From an uncultured Duncaniella sp. (lineage in GTDB: Bacteria > Bacteroidota > Bacteroidia > Bacteroidales > Muribaculaceae): a DNA stretch of 36,805 nt. Below the pieces are notes generated by a model. That model was not told the origin of the DNA and did no database searches. It saw only the letters and a program-made list of their open reading frames with translations. Where the stretch lies: positions 1 to 36,805 of the forward strand of contig CAJUGS010000033.1 of NCBI GenBank assembly GCA_910586305.1. Direction: 5' to 3'. Below, one piece after another: positions 1-10,694 of this stretch; position 1 is the first letter of the stretch, and every line of letters begins with the position of its first letter. The translations under genes were made by a program, and so were the position numbers.

Positions 1-1381
1 CGATGGTGCCTCCCGCGCCGTCGGGGAAGATGTCGAGCACGAGGTCGACGGGGCCGTCAATGTCTTTGAGGTGGTCGAAGTTGAAATACTTGTAGCCCAG
101 GGTGGAACCTTTGACATTGTTTACCACGGGGTTGAAGTTGATCACCGGGTCGTAGGGGTCGGCTACGTTGTGGTCGCGCATAGAGCGTGGCATGATGTAG
201 GAGCCGGAGTAGAGTCCCTGTCGAGGTCCGTCGGGGCCTGTGTAGTGTGAGGCTATCGCTGCCGGATATGTGTTCAGGGGATTGAGTCCGTCGGTTTCGA
301 ATCCTTCAGAGGTGTATTCGGCCTCGCTGATGTTCACCTTTCCGCCGGGGCCTTCCTCGACACTGACTGTGATTGGCGATACCATGGCCTGACGGTTGTA
401 TTCGTTTAGGCCGGTCTGGCGATGGTAGAATACATACCATTTGCCGTTTATATCAAGGATGCTGCCGTGTGTGTTGCCGTGGGGTGTGGCGGTGGCTATG
501 GGGCGTCCGTCGGCATCGGTGTCGCGTCCGCGGGCATCGATGATTGTGCCTCCGTAGGTGTAGGGACCCAGGGGGTTGTCGCTGTAGGCATAGGCGAGGG
601 TGTAGTTGCTCTGCGGCATTCCGAAATCGCCGTCCTTGGTCCACCGGCTGTACACGAGCACATACTTGTCCTTGATTTTGCGCATGGACGAGGCTTCGAA
701 GAATCGGAAATCTCCATTGCCTTTGCGTCCCGGGATAAGGTCTTCCACTACTTCTGTCCCCGGCTTGACGGTGGCCATCGTGACGGGGTCGAGCTCGGCA
801 CCGAATGACTTGTCAAATCCCCAGTAGCCGTAGACGCGTCCGTCATCGTCGACAAATACAGCCGGGTCAAATCCAAGTACTCCCACACACTCTCCCTTTT
901 TGTCGGGATTCCAGTTGATTACTTCGAATGGTCCGTCGGGACGCGAGGCCTTTGCCACCATTCCGTTGCGTCCTCCGGCCTGGTTGTTGGGATAAAGATA
1001 GTATTCTTTGCGTCCGTCGGGGAGAGTGCGTTCGGCCACGTCGGGTGCAAAGAGCACGTCGCCGCTTCCGTCGGGGTGGAGCAGTGAGCCGTCGGGGGTG
1101 GTCTTTACCTCAAGAATCACACCGTCATACCGCCAGTGGTCGAGAGAGTCGGTGTCGGCTGACCACACCACCTGGTCGGTGCCGCAATACATGGTCTTGA
1201 GCATATCGTGGGAGCCGTATATATAGACCCTCTTGCGTCCGGGACGGTCGGGGTCGTCAAAGAGGTAGGGCTCTCCGTCGGGGATGTGTTCCCATAGCGG
1301 GAGGTACGGGTTGGCGGCATCGGCCGATAGGCCCGCGCCTATGGCGAGGGCGGTCATTGCTGCTTGAAGTCGTCGGTTCAT
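1..1381 (-). CDS. Secreted glycoside hydrolase family 43-type protein (C-terminus beyond window)
   Basis: The reading frame opens with ATG at 1381 on the minus strand and runs off the window start, so about 460 N-terminal residues are visible. An N-terminal signal peptide (MNRRLQAAMTALAIGAG, then a small-residue region) points to export. The five-bladed GH43 fold is suggested by a probable catalytic-base segment HIPDGEP near residue 35, FAPDV near 111, a pKa-modulator-type FDPAVFVDDDG with Asp172, and a general-acid-type FFEASSMR with Glu229. GH43 enzymes cleave arabinosides, xylosides or related plant-glycan linkages; the substrate cannot be read from sequence. A second domain begins after about residue 320. 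The gene follows the sialate esterase gene by 40 bases on the same strand, so the two are probably co-transcribed as part of a glycan-degradation locus that continues outside the window. Confidence 0.85.
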   Translation of the reverse strand, partial: MNRRLQAAMTALAIGAGLSADAANPYLPLWEHIPDGEPYLFDDPDRPGRKRVYIYGSHDMLKTMYCGTDQVVWSADTDSLDHWRYDGVILEVKTTPDGSLLHPDGSGDVLFAPDVAERTLPDGRKEYYLYPNNQAGGRNGMVAKASRPDGPFEVINWNPDKKGECVGVLGFDPAVFVDDDGRVYGYWGFDKSFGAELDPVTMATVKPGTEVVEDLIPGRKGNGDFRFFEASSMRKIKDKYVLVYSRWTKDGDFGMPQSNYTLAYAYSDNPLGPYTYGGTIIDARGRDTDADGRPIATATPHGNTHGSILDINGKWYVFYHRQTGLNEYNRQAMVSPITVSVEEGPGGKVNISEAEYTSEGFETDGLNPLNTYPAAIASHYTGPDGPRQGLYSGSYIMPRSMRDHNVADPYDPVINFNPVVNNVKGSTLGYKYFNFDHLKDIDGPVDLVLDIFPDGAGGTI

Positions 1382-1421
1382 TGTGTGGTATGGGTTGTTA
1401 TGGGTTGGTGTGTGGGCTGTG

Positions 1422-2867
1422 TCAGTTGTTGTCCCAGTTGTCGGTGCGGAAGGGTATGAGCGGGAGGCCGAGCATATCCTTGAGAGTGCCCGGCGAGAAG
1501 TTGCGGAAACAGTATCTCACGGCCTTGATGTCTTTCACCTCGGGCGAGGAGACGGTGATTTCCATGGTATACCAGTTTTCCGATGCGTTGGCGGGGTGGA
1601 ACACTCGGTCTTCTCCGGCCACCTCGAACCCCTGCAGGTTGAGGTTGGGTGTGAGTCCGCCCCACTTGTTGTCGAATGTGAGCACTGCCTTGTCGCCGCG
1701 GAGGTCTACGTTCTTGTAGCGCGGATACTGTGTGTGTATTCCTTCCACCCCGTAGGTTTTGGCTGCCGCCATCCAGGCGAGGCGTTCGCCTATTGGCTGC
1801 TTTAGGCGGGCGTGGACGTCTTCGACTTCAAACGGATAGACGAGGTCGGTGGTGCATACGAGATCGGAGTTGGGTGTTATCTCGGCCGCTTTGTGCTGGC
1901 ATTCTCTGAACAGTGCTCCATCGGTTCCGTCGGGGTTGCCATAGCTCCACGGCGGAAGTTCGACAAAGTAGAAGGGGAGTTGTCCCTGTCCCCACTCCTT
2001 GCGCCAGAGTTCCACCATGTCTTTCTGGTGGGAGGGATACTCGTTGTGAAGTCCCACGTTGCTCTCGCCCTGGTTCCAGAGAAATCCCTTCACGGTGTAG
2101 CCTATGACGGGGTGTAGCATGGCGTTGTAGAGCACTCCGATGCGGTGCCAGGGGTTGGGGTTGTCGACTATCTTCTCTTCTGCGGCCATGTCATATCCGG
2201 GATATGTGTCGAGTTTTTCCTTGGGGAGCCAGCTTTCGAGCTTCGAGCCTCCGTAGGAGCAGTTGATGATTCCTACCGGTGTGTCGATGATGTCACTGAG
2301 CGAGCGTGCGAAGAAATAGGCGAGGGCCGAAAATTCGGCGGCGTTCTCGGGCGAGGATACAAGCCACTTGCCCGGCACCTTGTCCTCCACCTTGTAGCTT
2401 TGTAGCTTTGGCACGTTGGCCATGCGGATGTGGGGGTATTTGCCCGAATAGGCTATTGCCTGGGCGGCGCCCTCAACCGGCTGGTGGCCGAATCCGCGCA
2501 GCGGCATCTCCATGTTGGACTGTCCGGAGCAGAACCACACCTCGCCGATGAGCACGTTGGAAATGGTGGCGGGCGACTTGCCGTCGTCAAATCTTATTTC
2601 GTAGGGTGTGAACGATGCTTGTGGTGTTCCTACTGTCACTTCCCAGCGTCCGGTGGTGGGGTCGGCTTTGGCTGTGCGCTCCCTGCCGTCCCACGAGGGG
2701 GTGACTGTGACCTTGCTTCCAGGCTCGGACCAGCCCCACAGGCGGGCGTCGGAGTTTTGCTGGAGCACGGCGTTGTCGCTGATTATGTCGGGCAGCTCCA
2801 CGGCTCCGAGCGAGGCGGCTCCGAGGGCTGTGGCAATGACGGTGATGAATGATGCTTTCCTATGCAT
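1422..2867 (-). CDS. Sialate O-acetylesterase (SGNH hydrolase)
   Basis: This 481-residue protein has an N-terminal signal sequence (MHRKASFITVIATALGAASLG). A beta-sandwich segment (about 25-105) precedes the SGNH hydrolase core. The nucleophile motif GQSNM is at residues 115-119 (Ser117), and the acid/base block EDVHARLKQPIGERL lies in the C-terminal half. The family removes acetyl groups from sialic acids or from acetylated plant glycans. Next to a GH43-type enzyme, an accessory deacetylase for plant or mucin glycan is the simplest reading. The start at 2867 lies about 44 bases inside a TAACTTTG -7 box read on the minus strand, and the gene is divergent from the acyl-CoA synthetase. Length is normal for the family. 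The catalytic class is well supported; the acetyl-ester substrate is inference. Confidence 0.9.
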   Translation of the reverse strand: MHRKASFITVIATALGAASLGAVELPDIISDNAVLQQNSDARLWGWSEPGSKVTVTPSWDGRERTAKADPTTGRWEVTVGTPQASFTPYEIRFDDGKSPATISNVLIGEVWFCSGQSNMEMPLRGFGHQPVEGAAQAIAYSGKYPHIRMANVPKLQSYKVEDKVPGKWLVSSPENAAEFSALAYFFARSLSDIIDTPVGIINCSYGGSKLESWLPKEKLDTYPGYDMAAEEKIVDNPNPWHRIGVLYNAMLHPVIGYTVKGFLWNQGESNVGLHNEYPSHQKDMVELWRKEWGQGQLPFYFVELPPWSYGNPDGTDGALFRECQHKAAEITPNSDLVCTTDLVYPFEVEDVHARLKQPIGERLAWMAAAKTYGVEGIHTQYPRYKNVDLRGDKAVLTFDNKWGGLTPNLNLQGFEVAGEDRVFHPANASENWYTMEITVSSPEVKDIKAVRYCFRNFSPGTLKDMLGLPLIPFRTDNWDNN

Positions 2868-2910
2868 GATGATGCTTTTATGGTTTGGTTTTCAGGTGAG
2901 TCTGTGACCA

Positions 2911-2918
2911 CAAAGTTA
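2911..2918 (-). promoter_or_regulatory. Bacteroidetes -7 box for the esterase/GH43 unit
   Basis: TAACTTTG on the minus strand matches TAnnTTTG and sits about 44 bases before the esterase start codon. I see no good -33 TTTG at the usual distance, so this is a -7-only prediction. Confidence 0.55.
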
Positions 2919-3033
2919 GCGATTATTCGTGTAGGAATCCGGTAGGAATGTTTCCAAAGGTGTAAAGTTTTGTTAACCGCAGTGTGCAGTTTTTGAGGAA
3001 ATGTTAACGAGTTACAAATTTTATGAACGAATA

Positions 3034-3066
3034 TTAGGTTCACCCCGAAAATTTGCTCTACCTTTG
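3034..3066 (+). promoter_or_regulatory. Promoter of the acyl-CoA synthetase gene
   Basis: TACCTTTG at 3059-3066 fits the Bacteroidetes -7 consensus. A weak TTAG at 3034-3037 lies 21 bases upstream in the -33 place. A transcript from here would start near 3072 and leave a leader of about 17 bases before ATG 3089, which rules out the longer ORF that opens at 3053. Confidence 0.65.
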
Positions 3067-3088
3067 CATCATCAAAAAACAAAACCCT

Positions 3089-4894
3089 ATGATTGACAAT
3101 ATCCTCACTCTCCTGTCGGTTCGTCAGGCACGGATCCGTCCGGATGCGACCGCCTTGTCTGCCCAGGACGAAAAGGACCATTGGTATGATATCTCCTGGC
3201 GGGAGTTCGACCGTATGGTAGAGACTACCGCCCGCGCCCTGGTCGCGCTCGGAGTAGAGCCCGGCCATTGTGTGGCCACTTTTTCGGCCAATCGCCCGGA
3301 GAATCTCGTCACCGACTTCGCCTGCTATCGCAACCGCGCTGTGTCGGTCTCCATTTATGCCACATCCTCGCCCGAGCAAGTAGAATATATAGTGGAAGAT
3401 GCCTCGTGTGCAGTTCTGTTTGCCGGCAACACCACCCAATACCATTATGCCCGCCAGGTGCAGCAGAGGTCTGAGACCCTAAAGAAGATAGTGGTCATAA
3501 AGCCTATAGAGCTCGATGAGGACGACCACACCTCAATGCTCTGGAGCGACTTTCTGAAACTCGGCGAGTCAGCCGGGCCGGAAGTAGCTGCCGAGGTGGA
3601 CCGACGTGCCTCCGAGGCCGTGCCTTCCGACATAGCCACCCTCGTCTATACCTCCGGTACCACGGGAGAGCCTAAGGGTGCCATCCTCACTCATTCCAAC
3701 TACGACTATGCCCTCGAGGCCCACCGTCTGCGCCTCACTACTCTCACCACCGAGGATGTCTCCATGGCTTTTCTGCCGTTGAGCCATATCTTCGAGAAGG
3801 GATTCACATATGTGTGTCTCATGATGGGAATCAAGGTGGCAGTCAACCGTGATCCACGCGCAATTCAAGATACCATCAAGCAGGTGAGACCGTCGTGTAT
3901 GTGTGCCGTTCCCCGTTTCTGGGAGAAGGTCTATACTGCGGTGCAGGAAAAGATAGGCTCTATGAACCCCGTGGCCCGCGCCATGGTGGGTCTTGCTCTG
4001 AAGACAGGCCGTCGACGCAACCTCGACTATGTGGGGGCGGGTCGCAAGGCTCCGTTTTGGCTTGAGACAGCCTATGGATTTTTCGACCGTCGTGTGTTCT
4101 CGATGCTCCGCGCGGCCATAGGCATAGACCGGCCCAACTTTTTCCCAACTGCCGGAGCGCCTGTTTCGCCTCGGATAGTGGAGTTTTTCCGCTCTTGCGG
4201 TCTTGATATCCTTGTGGGCTACGGCCTTTCGGAGACCACGGCTACAGTGAGCTGTTTCCCCTATACGGGCTTTGAGATAGGCTCGGTGGGTACTACCATC
4301 CCGTTTGTAGAGGTTAAGATAGGACCCGACTCGGAGGTGCTCGTGAAGGGTCCAACCGTGATGGCCGGATACTACAACAAGCCCGAGGCAACAGAGGCGG
4401 CTTTCTATGAGGACGGATGGTTCCGCACCGGCGATGCAGGCTATATCGACGAGAAAGGCGCGATTTTCCTCACCGACCGCATCAAGGATCTGTTCAAGAC
4501 ATCTAATGGCAAATATATAGCTCCACAGAACATAGAGACTCGTCTGGGAACCGACAAGTTTATAGAGCAGGTGGCTGTGATAGGCGATTCGCGCAAATAT
4601 GTCAGCGCGCTCATTGTTCCCAATTTCGATATTCTCGGCAAGTGGGCTGCTGAAAATCATGTGGAATATTCCTCGGTTGACGACCTCGTGGCCGACACGC
4701 GCGTACACCTTATGATGGAGCGCCGTATCGAGGAACTTGAAAAAGGGCTCGCTTCGTTTGAGAAAATCAAACGGTTCACCCTGCTCCCCAAGGAATTCAC
4801 CATGGAGGCCGGCGAGCTCACCAACACTCTCAAGATCAAACGCCGGGTTGTGGCCGACCACTACCGCGAAGAGATTGAGAAGATGTATCTCTGA
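3089..4894 (+). CDS. Long-chain fatty acid-CoA ligase (AMP-binding)
   Basis: This 601-residue adenylate-forming enzyme activates a fatty acid to acyl-AMP and then acyl-CoA. The A3 P-loop YTSGTTGEPKG is near residues 187-197. The A5 block GYGLSETTATVS is near 375-386, and the A7 segment GWFRTGDAGYID is near 443. The DRIKDLFKTSNGKYIAP block that follows is typical of long-chain FACS (FAA1/FadD15-like) rather than acetyl-CoA synthetase. Full length for the FACS group. ATG 3089 is preferred over the upstream in-frame start at 3053 because the -7 promoter box overlaps that extension. The protein is cytosolic or membrane-associated. The asd gene follows after 65 bases and may be read from the same promoter. 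Chain-length preference is not visible. Confidence 0.93.
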   Translation: MIDNILTLLSVRQARIRPDATALSAQDEKDHWYDISWREFDRMVETTARALVALGVEPGHCVATFSANRPENLVTDFACYRNRAVSVSIYATSSPEQVEYIVEDASCAVLFAGNTTQYHYARQVQQRSETLKKIVVIKPIELDEDDHTSMLWSDFLKLGESAGPEVAAEVDRRASEAVPSDIATLVYTSGTTGEPKGAILTHSNYDYALEAHRLRLTTLTTEDVSMAFLPLSHIFEKGFTYVCLMMGIKVAVNRDPRAIQDTIKQVRPSCMCAVPRFWEKVYTAVQEKIGSMNPVARAMVGLALKTGRRRNLDYVGAGRKAPFWLETAYGFFDRRVFSMLRAAIGIDRPNFFPTAGAPVSPRIVEFFRSCGLDILVGYGLSETTATVSCFPYTGFEIGSVGTTIPFVEVKIGPDSEVLVKGPTVMAGYYNKPEATEAAFYEDGWFRTGDAGYIDEKGAIFLTDRIKDLFKTSNGKYIAPQNIETRLGTDKFIEQVAVIGDSRKYVSALIVPNFDILGKWAAENHVEYSSVDDLVADTRVHLMMERRIEELEKGLASFEKIKRFTLLPKEFTMEAGELTNTLKIKRRVVADHYREEIEKMYL

Positions 4895-4959
4895 CCCGGA
4901 CGCGGTGGGGCCGACTCTATTAAAACAGGAAAAATAACTAAGATAAAAAAGTGTGTTCT

Positions 4960-5970
4960 ATGAAAGTAGCGATTGTAGGCGCCAGTGGCGCAGTGGGACA
5001 GGAGTTTCTCCGTGTCCTTGATGAGCAGAACTTTCCCATCGATGAGCTTCTTCTCTTCGGTTCGGAGCGTTCTGCCGGACGTGTTTACAACTATCGCGGC
5101 AAGGATATCACCGTGCAGCTCCTCCGCGAAGAGCCTGAAGACTTCAAGGGTGTCGACTTTGTGTTTGCATCTGCCGGAGCCTCTGTGTCAAAGAAATATG
5201 CTGATGTCATCACACGCCATGGTGCGATAATGATTGACAATTCCAGCGCGTTCCGCATGGATTCCGATGTGCCCCTGGTGGTGCCCGAGGTCAACGGCGA
5301 GGACGCTTTCAACACCCCGCGCGGCATCATAGCCAACCCCAACTGTACGACAGCCATCATGGTGGTGGCTCTCAAGCCCATCAATGACATCTCGCCCATC
5401 AAGCGTGTCCATGTTGCCACATACCAGGCTGCCAGCGGTGCCGGACAGAGCGGTATGGACGAACTTGTCCGCCAGACGGCAGAGCTGGTTGAGGGCAAGG
5501 AGGCCACTGTGGAGAAGTTTGCATATCAGTTGGCCTACAACCTCATCCCCCATATAGACGTGTTTACTGACAACGATTACACCAAGGAGGAGATGAAGAT
5601 GTTCAACGAGACACGCAAGATCATGCACGCTCCCGAAATGAGCGTGAGCGCCACCTGTGTGCGTGTTCCCGTGGTTCGCGCCCACAGCGAGGCTGTCTGG
5701 GTTGAAACCGAGGAGCCTGTATCGGTGGAGCGTGTCCGCGAGGCCTTTGAGAAGGCCGAGGGTCTTGTGCTCATTGACAACCCCGCCGAGAAGAAGTATC
5801 CTATGCCTCTCGATGCGGCCGGCAAGGATCCTGTGTATGCAGGCCGTCTGCGTGCCGATCTTGCCAATCCCTGCGGCCTCACATTCTGGCTTGTGGGAGA
5901 TCAGATAAAGAAGGGAGCTGCTCTCAATGCAGTGCAGATAGCACAGTATATGATCAGGCACCGCCGATAA
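4960..5970 (+). CDS. asd: Aspartate-semialdehyde dehydrogenase
   Basis: This 336-residue enzyme reduces beta-aspartyl phosphate to aspartate semialdehyde with NADPH, the branch point to lysine/diaminopimelate, threonine and methionine. The N-terminal Rossmann motif GASGAVGQEF is at about residues 8-17. The catalytic cysteine lies in NPNCTTAIM (Cys129), and the conserved histidine lies in VVRAHSEAVW (about His242). ATG 4960 gives the usual start MKVAIVGASG directly before the Rossmann strand; an in-frame GTG nine bases earlier is less likely. No lysine riboswitch is apparent in the 65-base gap upstream. A strong intrinsic terminator follows at 6006-6049. Confidence 0.96.
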   Translation: MKVAIVGASGAVGQEFLRVLDEQNFPIDELLLFGSERSAGRVYNYRGKDITVQLLREEPEDFKGVDFVFASAGASVSKKYADVITRHGAIMIDNSSAFRMDSDVPLVVPEVNGEDAFNTPRGIIANPNCTTAIMVVALKPINDISPIKRVHVATYQAASGAGQSGMDELVRQTAELVEGKEATVEKFAYQLAYNLIPHIDVFTDNDYTKEEMKMFNETRKIMHAPEMSVSATCVRVPVVRAHSEAVWVETEEPVSVERVREAFEKAEGLVLIDNPAEKKYPMPLDAAGKDPVYAGRLRADLANPCGLTFWLVGDQIKKGAALNAVQIAQYMIRHRR

Positions 5971-6005
5971 GGGAGATAGACATACAGCGCTCTAAATACA
6001 AAAAA

Positions 6006-6049
6006 CAGACCTCCGTGTGGAACGAATCACACGGAGGTCTGTTTTTTTT
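6006..6049 (+). terminator. Strong intrinsic terminator after asd
   Basis: A perfect 14-bp stem (6006-6019 with 6028-6041) encloses an 8-base loop and is followed by eight T residues. A-rich sequence on the left side may give it some activity in the other direction too. Confidence 0.95.
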
Positions 6050-6116
6050 GCCTCATTGTAGAATCATAGATGCCTGTGTAGGCCGTGTCTGCACATCGTT
6101 GAGACAGGATGGGAAA

Positions 6117-6148
6117 AGCCCCCGTGTGGAGCGGACCACACGGGGGCT
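6117..6148 (-). terminator. Terminator hairpin for the minus-strand secreted protein gene
   Basis: A perfect 13-bp stem (6117-6129 with 6136-6148) lies 24 bases past the stop of the gene ending at 6172. On the minus strand it is followed by TTTTCCC, a short T-tract. Its core closely resembles the asd terminator about 100 bases away. Confidence 0.75.
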
Positions 6149-6171
6149 GTGAGAGTTGTGTCTGATGTCTA

Positions 6172-8094
6172 TCAGAGAACGACTTTCTTCACGTCTGTGC
6201 CCTGACGGCGGATGAAGATGCCGTTGGAGGGGTTGGCCACGCGGACACCCTGGAGGTTGAAGTACTCAACAGGAGCATCGTTGTTGTCGGTCTCGATTTC
6301 TGAAATGGCTGATGTGTTGCCCTTGATTTCGTTGCTGTTCACCTTGATGGCGTTGAGAATCACGCCGGTTGTGGTGTCAACGAGGTAAACAAGCACGCTC
6401 ATGTTCTCTACCTTAGATACATTTGAGGGAATTGAGATAGTGCGGGTGTACTCGTTGGCTGCTTCGCCGGTGATTGTGGCGGGGATGGATTTTTTCACGC
6501 CGGGATAGCCGTCAAGATAGCGGCCTACATTGTCAAAGAGCATGACTACCGACGAGCCTTTCTTTTCCCAGCCGCCATAATCGCCCTGCTGGCCCGAGTA
6601 GTAGTTGCTCTGGCTGTAGGGACCTACCTTGTCTTCGACAAGCACATAGGAAAGCTGGTAGCGATCGGAAGAGTTGTCGGTATCGAATGCAAATCGGGTG
6701 TCGGTCTTGACGGTGATGGCACTCTTGTCTGCGTTAAGTTCCGCCTCTGCCGTAACACCGTAGGGTACGAGCGAAGATGTGAGTAACTGGTAGTACTGCT
6801 CGATTTCGTCGATAGAGCTGTTGGGGTAGTAGGAATATGTGCGGTTGGAGAAGGCATAGGGGAAGCCGGGGACAGAATACAGAAGTTTATTGAAGGTTGA
6901 AGCCTTCATGGGGTCTGCATTGCCCATATCTCCGTGGATGGCCACGAGATAGAATGAATCGGGATGGTTTTCAACCATCTTCTCCATGTTGGTGATACCC
7001 ATGGGGCAGTAGCCACACCAGATGCTGGTGTATTCCTCGCCTACCACGTGGGGCTTGAAGCCTGCGCCTTCCTTCATGAACACGATGGAGCTTTCGATGC
7101 CGTTATTGACAACGTTGTTTTCCTCTCCGTTCACCTTGGTGATATTGAGTTTTACAGCGGTCTCACCGGTATTGGGATAGGTGATGTTGGGGATTGTCAG
7201 AATGGCCTCCTGTCCGTAGGATATTGGTGTTTCCATCGGTACGGTGGTCGCTACGGGAGCTGCATCACCGATTGTATAAGTCACCTCGAAATTATTGATT
7301 TCGTTGGATGCGTTGTTGTATACAAGGGCCTGGATGGAGAAGGGGGTGTTGATTTCTGCAAAGGCGGGCATATTGTAGTCTGATATATATGCGCCGTTGA
7401 CAGGGAGCGACTCGCCCTGGATGGTGGCCGAGATGCAGTTGAAACCATAGCCTTCCGAGATATTGTCCCAGCTATAGCTTTGAGTTCCGGCGTTATATAT
7501 ACCAACCCAACCTCCGTTGTCGTTGTTGGAACGGGATATGGCATCGACCACGATGCCGAAGTCACGGCTGGTCTTTACTGCAAAATTGACGCCGAAATAA
7601 TACTCTTTGCCTGCTTCGATCACAATGGGCTCGTCGAGTTCCACTGTGTTCTTCTTGAAGGCTGTGCGTGTGGCCTTATGAGCCTTTGTGCAGATGCTCT
7701 CGCCCTGGAGGTCGTTGGTGACGAAGATGTTGTAGTCGATGATGTTGTTCATCTGTGGGTTGGAGCCGTTGGTCACGCCGGTGTAGAAGCTGATGGCTGT
7801 GATCTTGTTGCCTGCAAAGAGGGTGGCATCGTCAGCGCTCATGCAGATAGCTGCGGCATAGCGTGAGCCGGCGGTAGCACCGTTGAAACCGAGAGCTGTA
7901 TAGGGGTCGCCGGCAATTTCATATTCCATTGTTCCCTCTTCTGCTGCACGGGCAATGGCTTTGCGTGCTGTTGTGGTCTGCTCCGGAGCCAGCTCGAAGC
8001 TTATCTCGGGATTGGAGTGCAAAGGCAGACGGTTGATGGCAGATGCCCCGGCAGCCGTGAGTGCCACTGCAAGCGAAAGTAGAATTTTCTTCAT
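6172..8094 (-). CDS. Secreted thioredoxin-fold (Omp28-like) protein with T9SS-type C-terminal tail
   Basis: This 640-residue protein starts at ATG 8094 with a clean signal peptide (MKKILLSLAVALTAAGASA). An in-frame extension to 8256 lacks the signal at its N-terminus and is AT-rich leader sequence. The middle holds beta-rich segments, including a CARDB-like stretch of about residues 245-330. A thioredoxin-like domain then carries WCGYC (Cys360 and Cys363), as in Omp28-related proteins. The end, EYFNLQGVRVANP through GIFIRR to KKVVL, looks like a T9SS sorting tail or related Bacteroidales C-terminal domain. A surface-exposed thiol-disulfide or folding role is plausible but not shown. It is monocistronic with its own terminator, and divergent from maeB. 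Confidence 0.85.
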   Translation of the reverse strand: MKKILLSLAVALTAAGASAINRLPLHSNPEISFELAPEQTTTARKAIARAAEEGTMEYEIAGDPYTALGFNGATAGSRYAAAICMSADDATLFAGNKITAISFYTGVTNGSNPQMNNIIDYNIFVTNDLQGESICTKAHKATRTAFKKNTVELDEPIVIEAGKEYYFGVNFAVKTSRDFGIVVDAISRSNNDNGGWVGIYNAGTQSYSWDNISEGYGFNCISATIQGESLPVNGAYISDYNMPAFAEINTPFSIQALVYNNASNEINNFEVTYTIGDAAPVATTVPMETPISYGQEAILTIPNITYPNTGETAVKLNITKVNGEENNVVNNGIESSIVFMKEGAGFKPHVVGEEYTSIWCGYCPMGITNMEKMVENHPDSFYLVAIHGDMGNADPMKASTFNKLLYSVPGFPYAFSNRTYSYYPNSSIDEIEQYYQLLTSSLVPYGVTAEAELNADKSAITVKTDTRFAFDTDNSSDRYQLSYVLVEDKVGPYSQSNYYSGQQGDYGGWEKKGSSVVMLFDNVGRYLDGYPGVKKSIPATITGEAANEYTRTISIPSNVSKVENMSVLVYLVDTTTGVILNAIKVNSNEIKGNTSAISEIETDNNDAPVEYFNLQGVRVANPSNGIFIRRQGTDVKKVVL

Positions 8095-8127
8095 GCTCGA
8101 ATGTTGTTGGATGTGAATGTAAAGTGA

Positions 8128-8135
8128 CAAACTAA
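8128..8135 (-). promoter_or_regulatory. Weak -7 element for the secreted thioredoxin-fold gene
   Basis: TTAGTTTG on the minus strand is one mismatch from TAnnTTTG and sits 34 bases before ATG 8094. No clear -33 element is seen. Confidence 0.35.
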
Positions 8136-8272
8136 AGTGTTTAGAACACAAAATTATACATATTGCAACGAATATGCAAGGATTATTGGCAAAAACGTAG
8201 CGATAAATTAGAAAATATGACACCAATCTTGTTAAATTTATTGACAAATTAAACATTTTCGACTAAAATCAC

Positions 8273-8280
8273 TATTTTTG
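8273..8280 (+). promoter_or_regulatory. -7 box of the malic enzyme gene
   Basis: TATTTTTG matches TAnnTTTG and lies 24 bases before ATG 8304. The -33 region is AT-rich without a convincing TTTG. Confidence 0.55.
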
Positions 8281-8303
8281 CACTCGAAAAAATAAATAAT
8301 TGT

Positions 8304-10583
<2,280 letters not shown>

Positions 10584-10616
10584 AGAACTCTCCCTGCTTG
10601 CTGCTGAAGATGTCTT

Positions 10617-10661
10617 GTGGAGACGTCCGGACAATAACCGCGGACGTCTCCACATTGTTTT
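10617..10661 (+). terminator. Intrinsic terminator after maeB
   Basis: A perfect 13-bp stem (10617-10629 with 10641-10653) with an 11-base loop is followed by ATTGTTTT. The T-tract overlaps the -33 region of the next gene's promoter. Confidence 0.8.
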
Positions 10662-10685
10662 GTCACAAAGAATTTCGTAACTTTG
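10655..10685 (+). promoter_or_regulatory. Promoter of the DUF4421-like gene
   Basis: TTG at 10655-10657, a 20-base spacer and TAACTTTG at 10678-10685 fit the Bacteroidetes consensus. The predicted start near 10692 leaves only a few bases before ATG 10695. Confidence 0.7.
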
Positions 10686-10694
10686 CACCAATTT

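Noticed and set aside
3569..4861. 430-residue minus-strand ORF
   Set aside because: Antisense shadow of the acyl-CoA synthetase gene, without family motifs or promoter.
4895..4959. Lysine riboswitch before asd
   Set aside because: The 65-base gap is too short and shows no riboswitch-like pairing.
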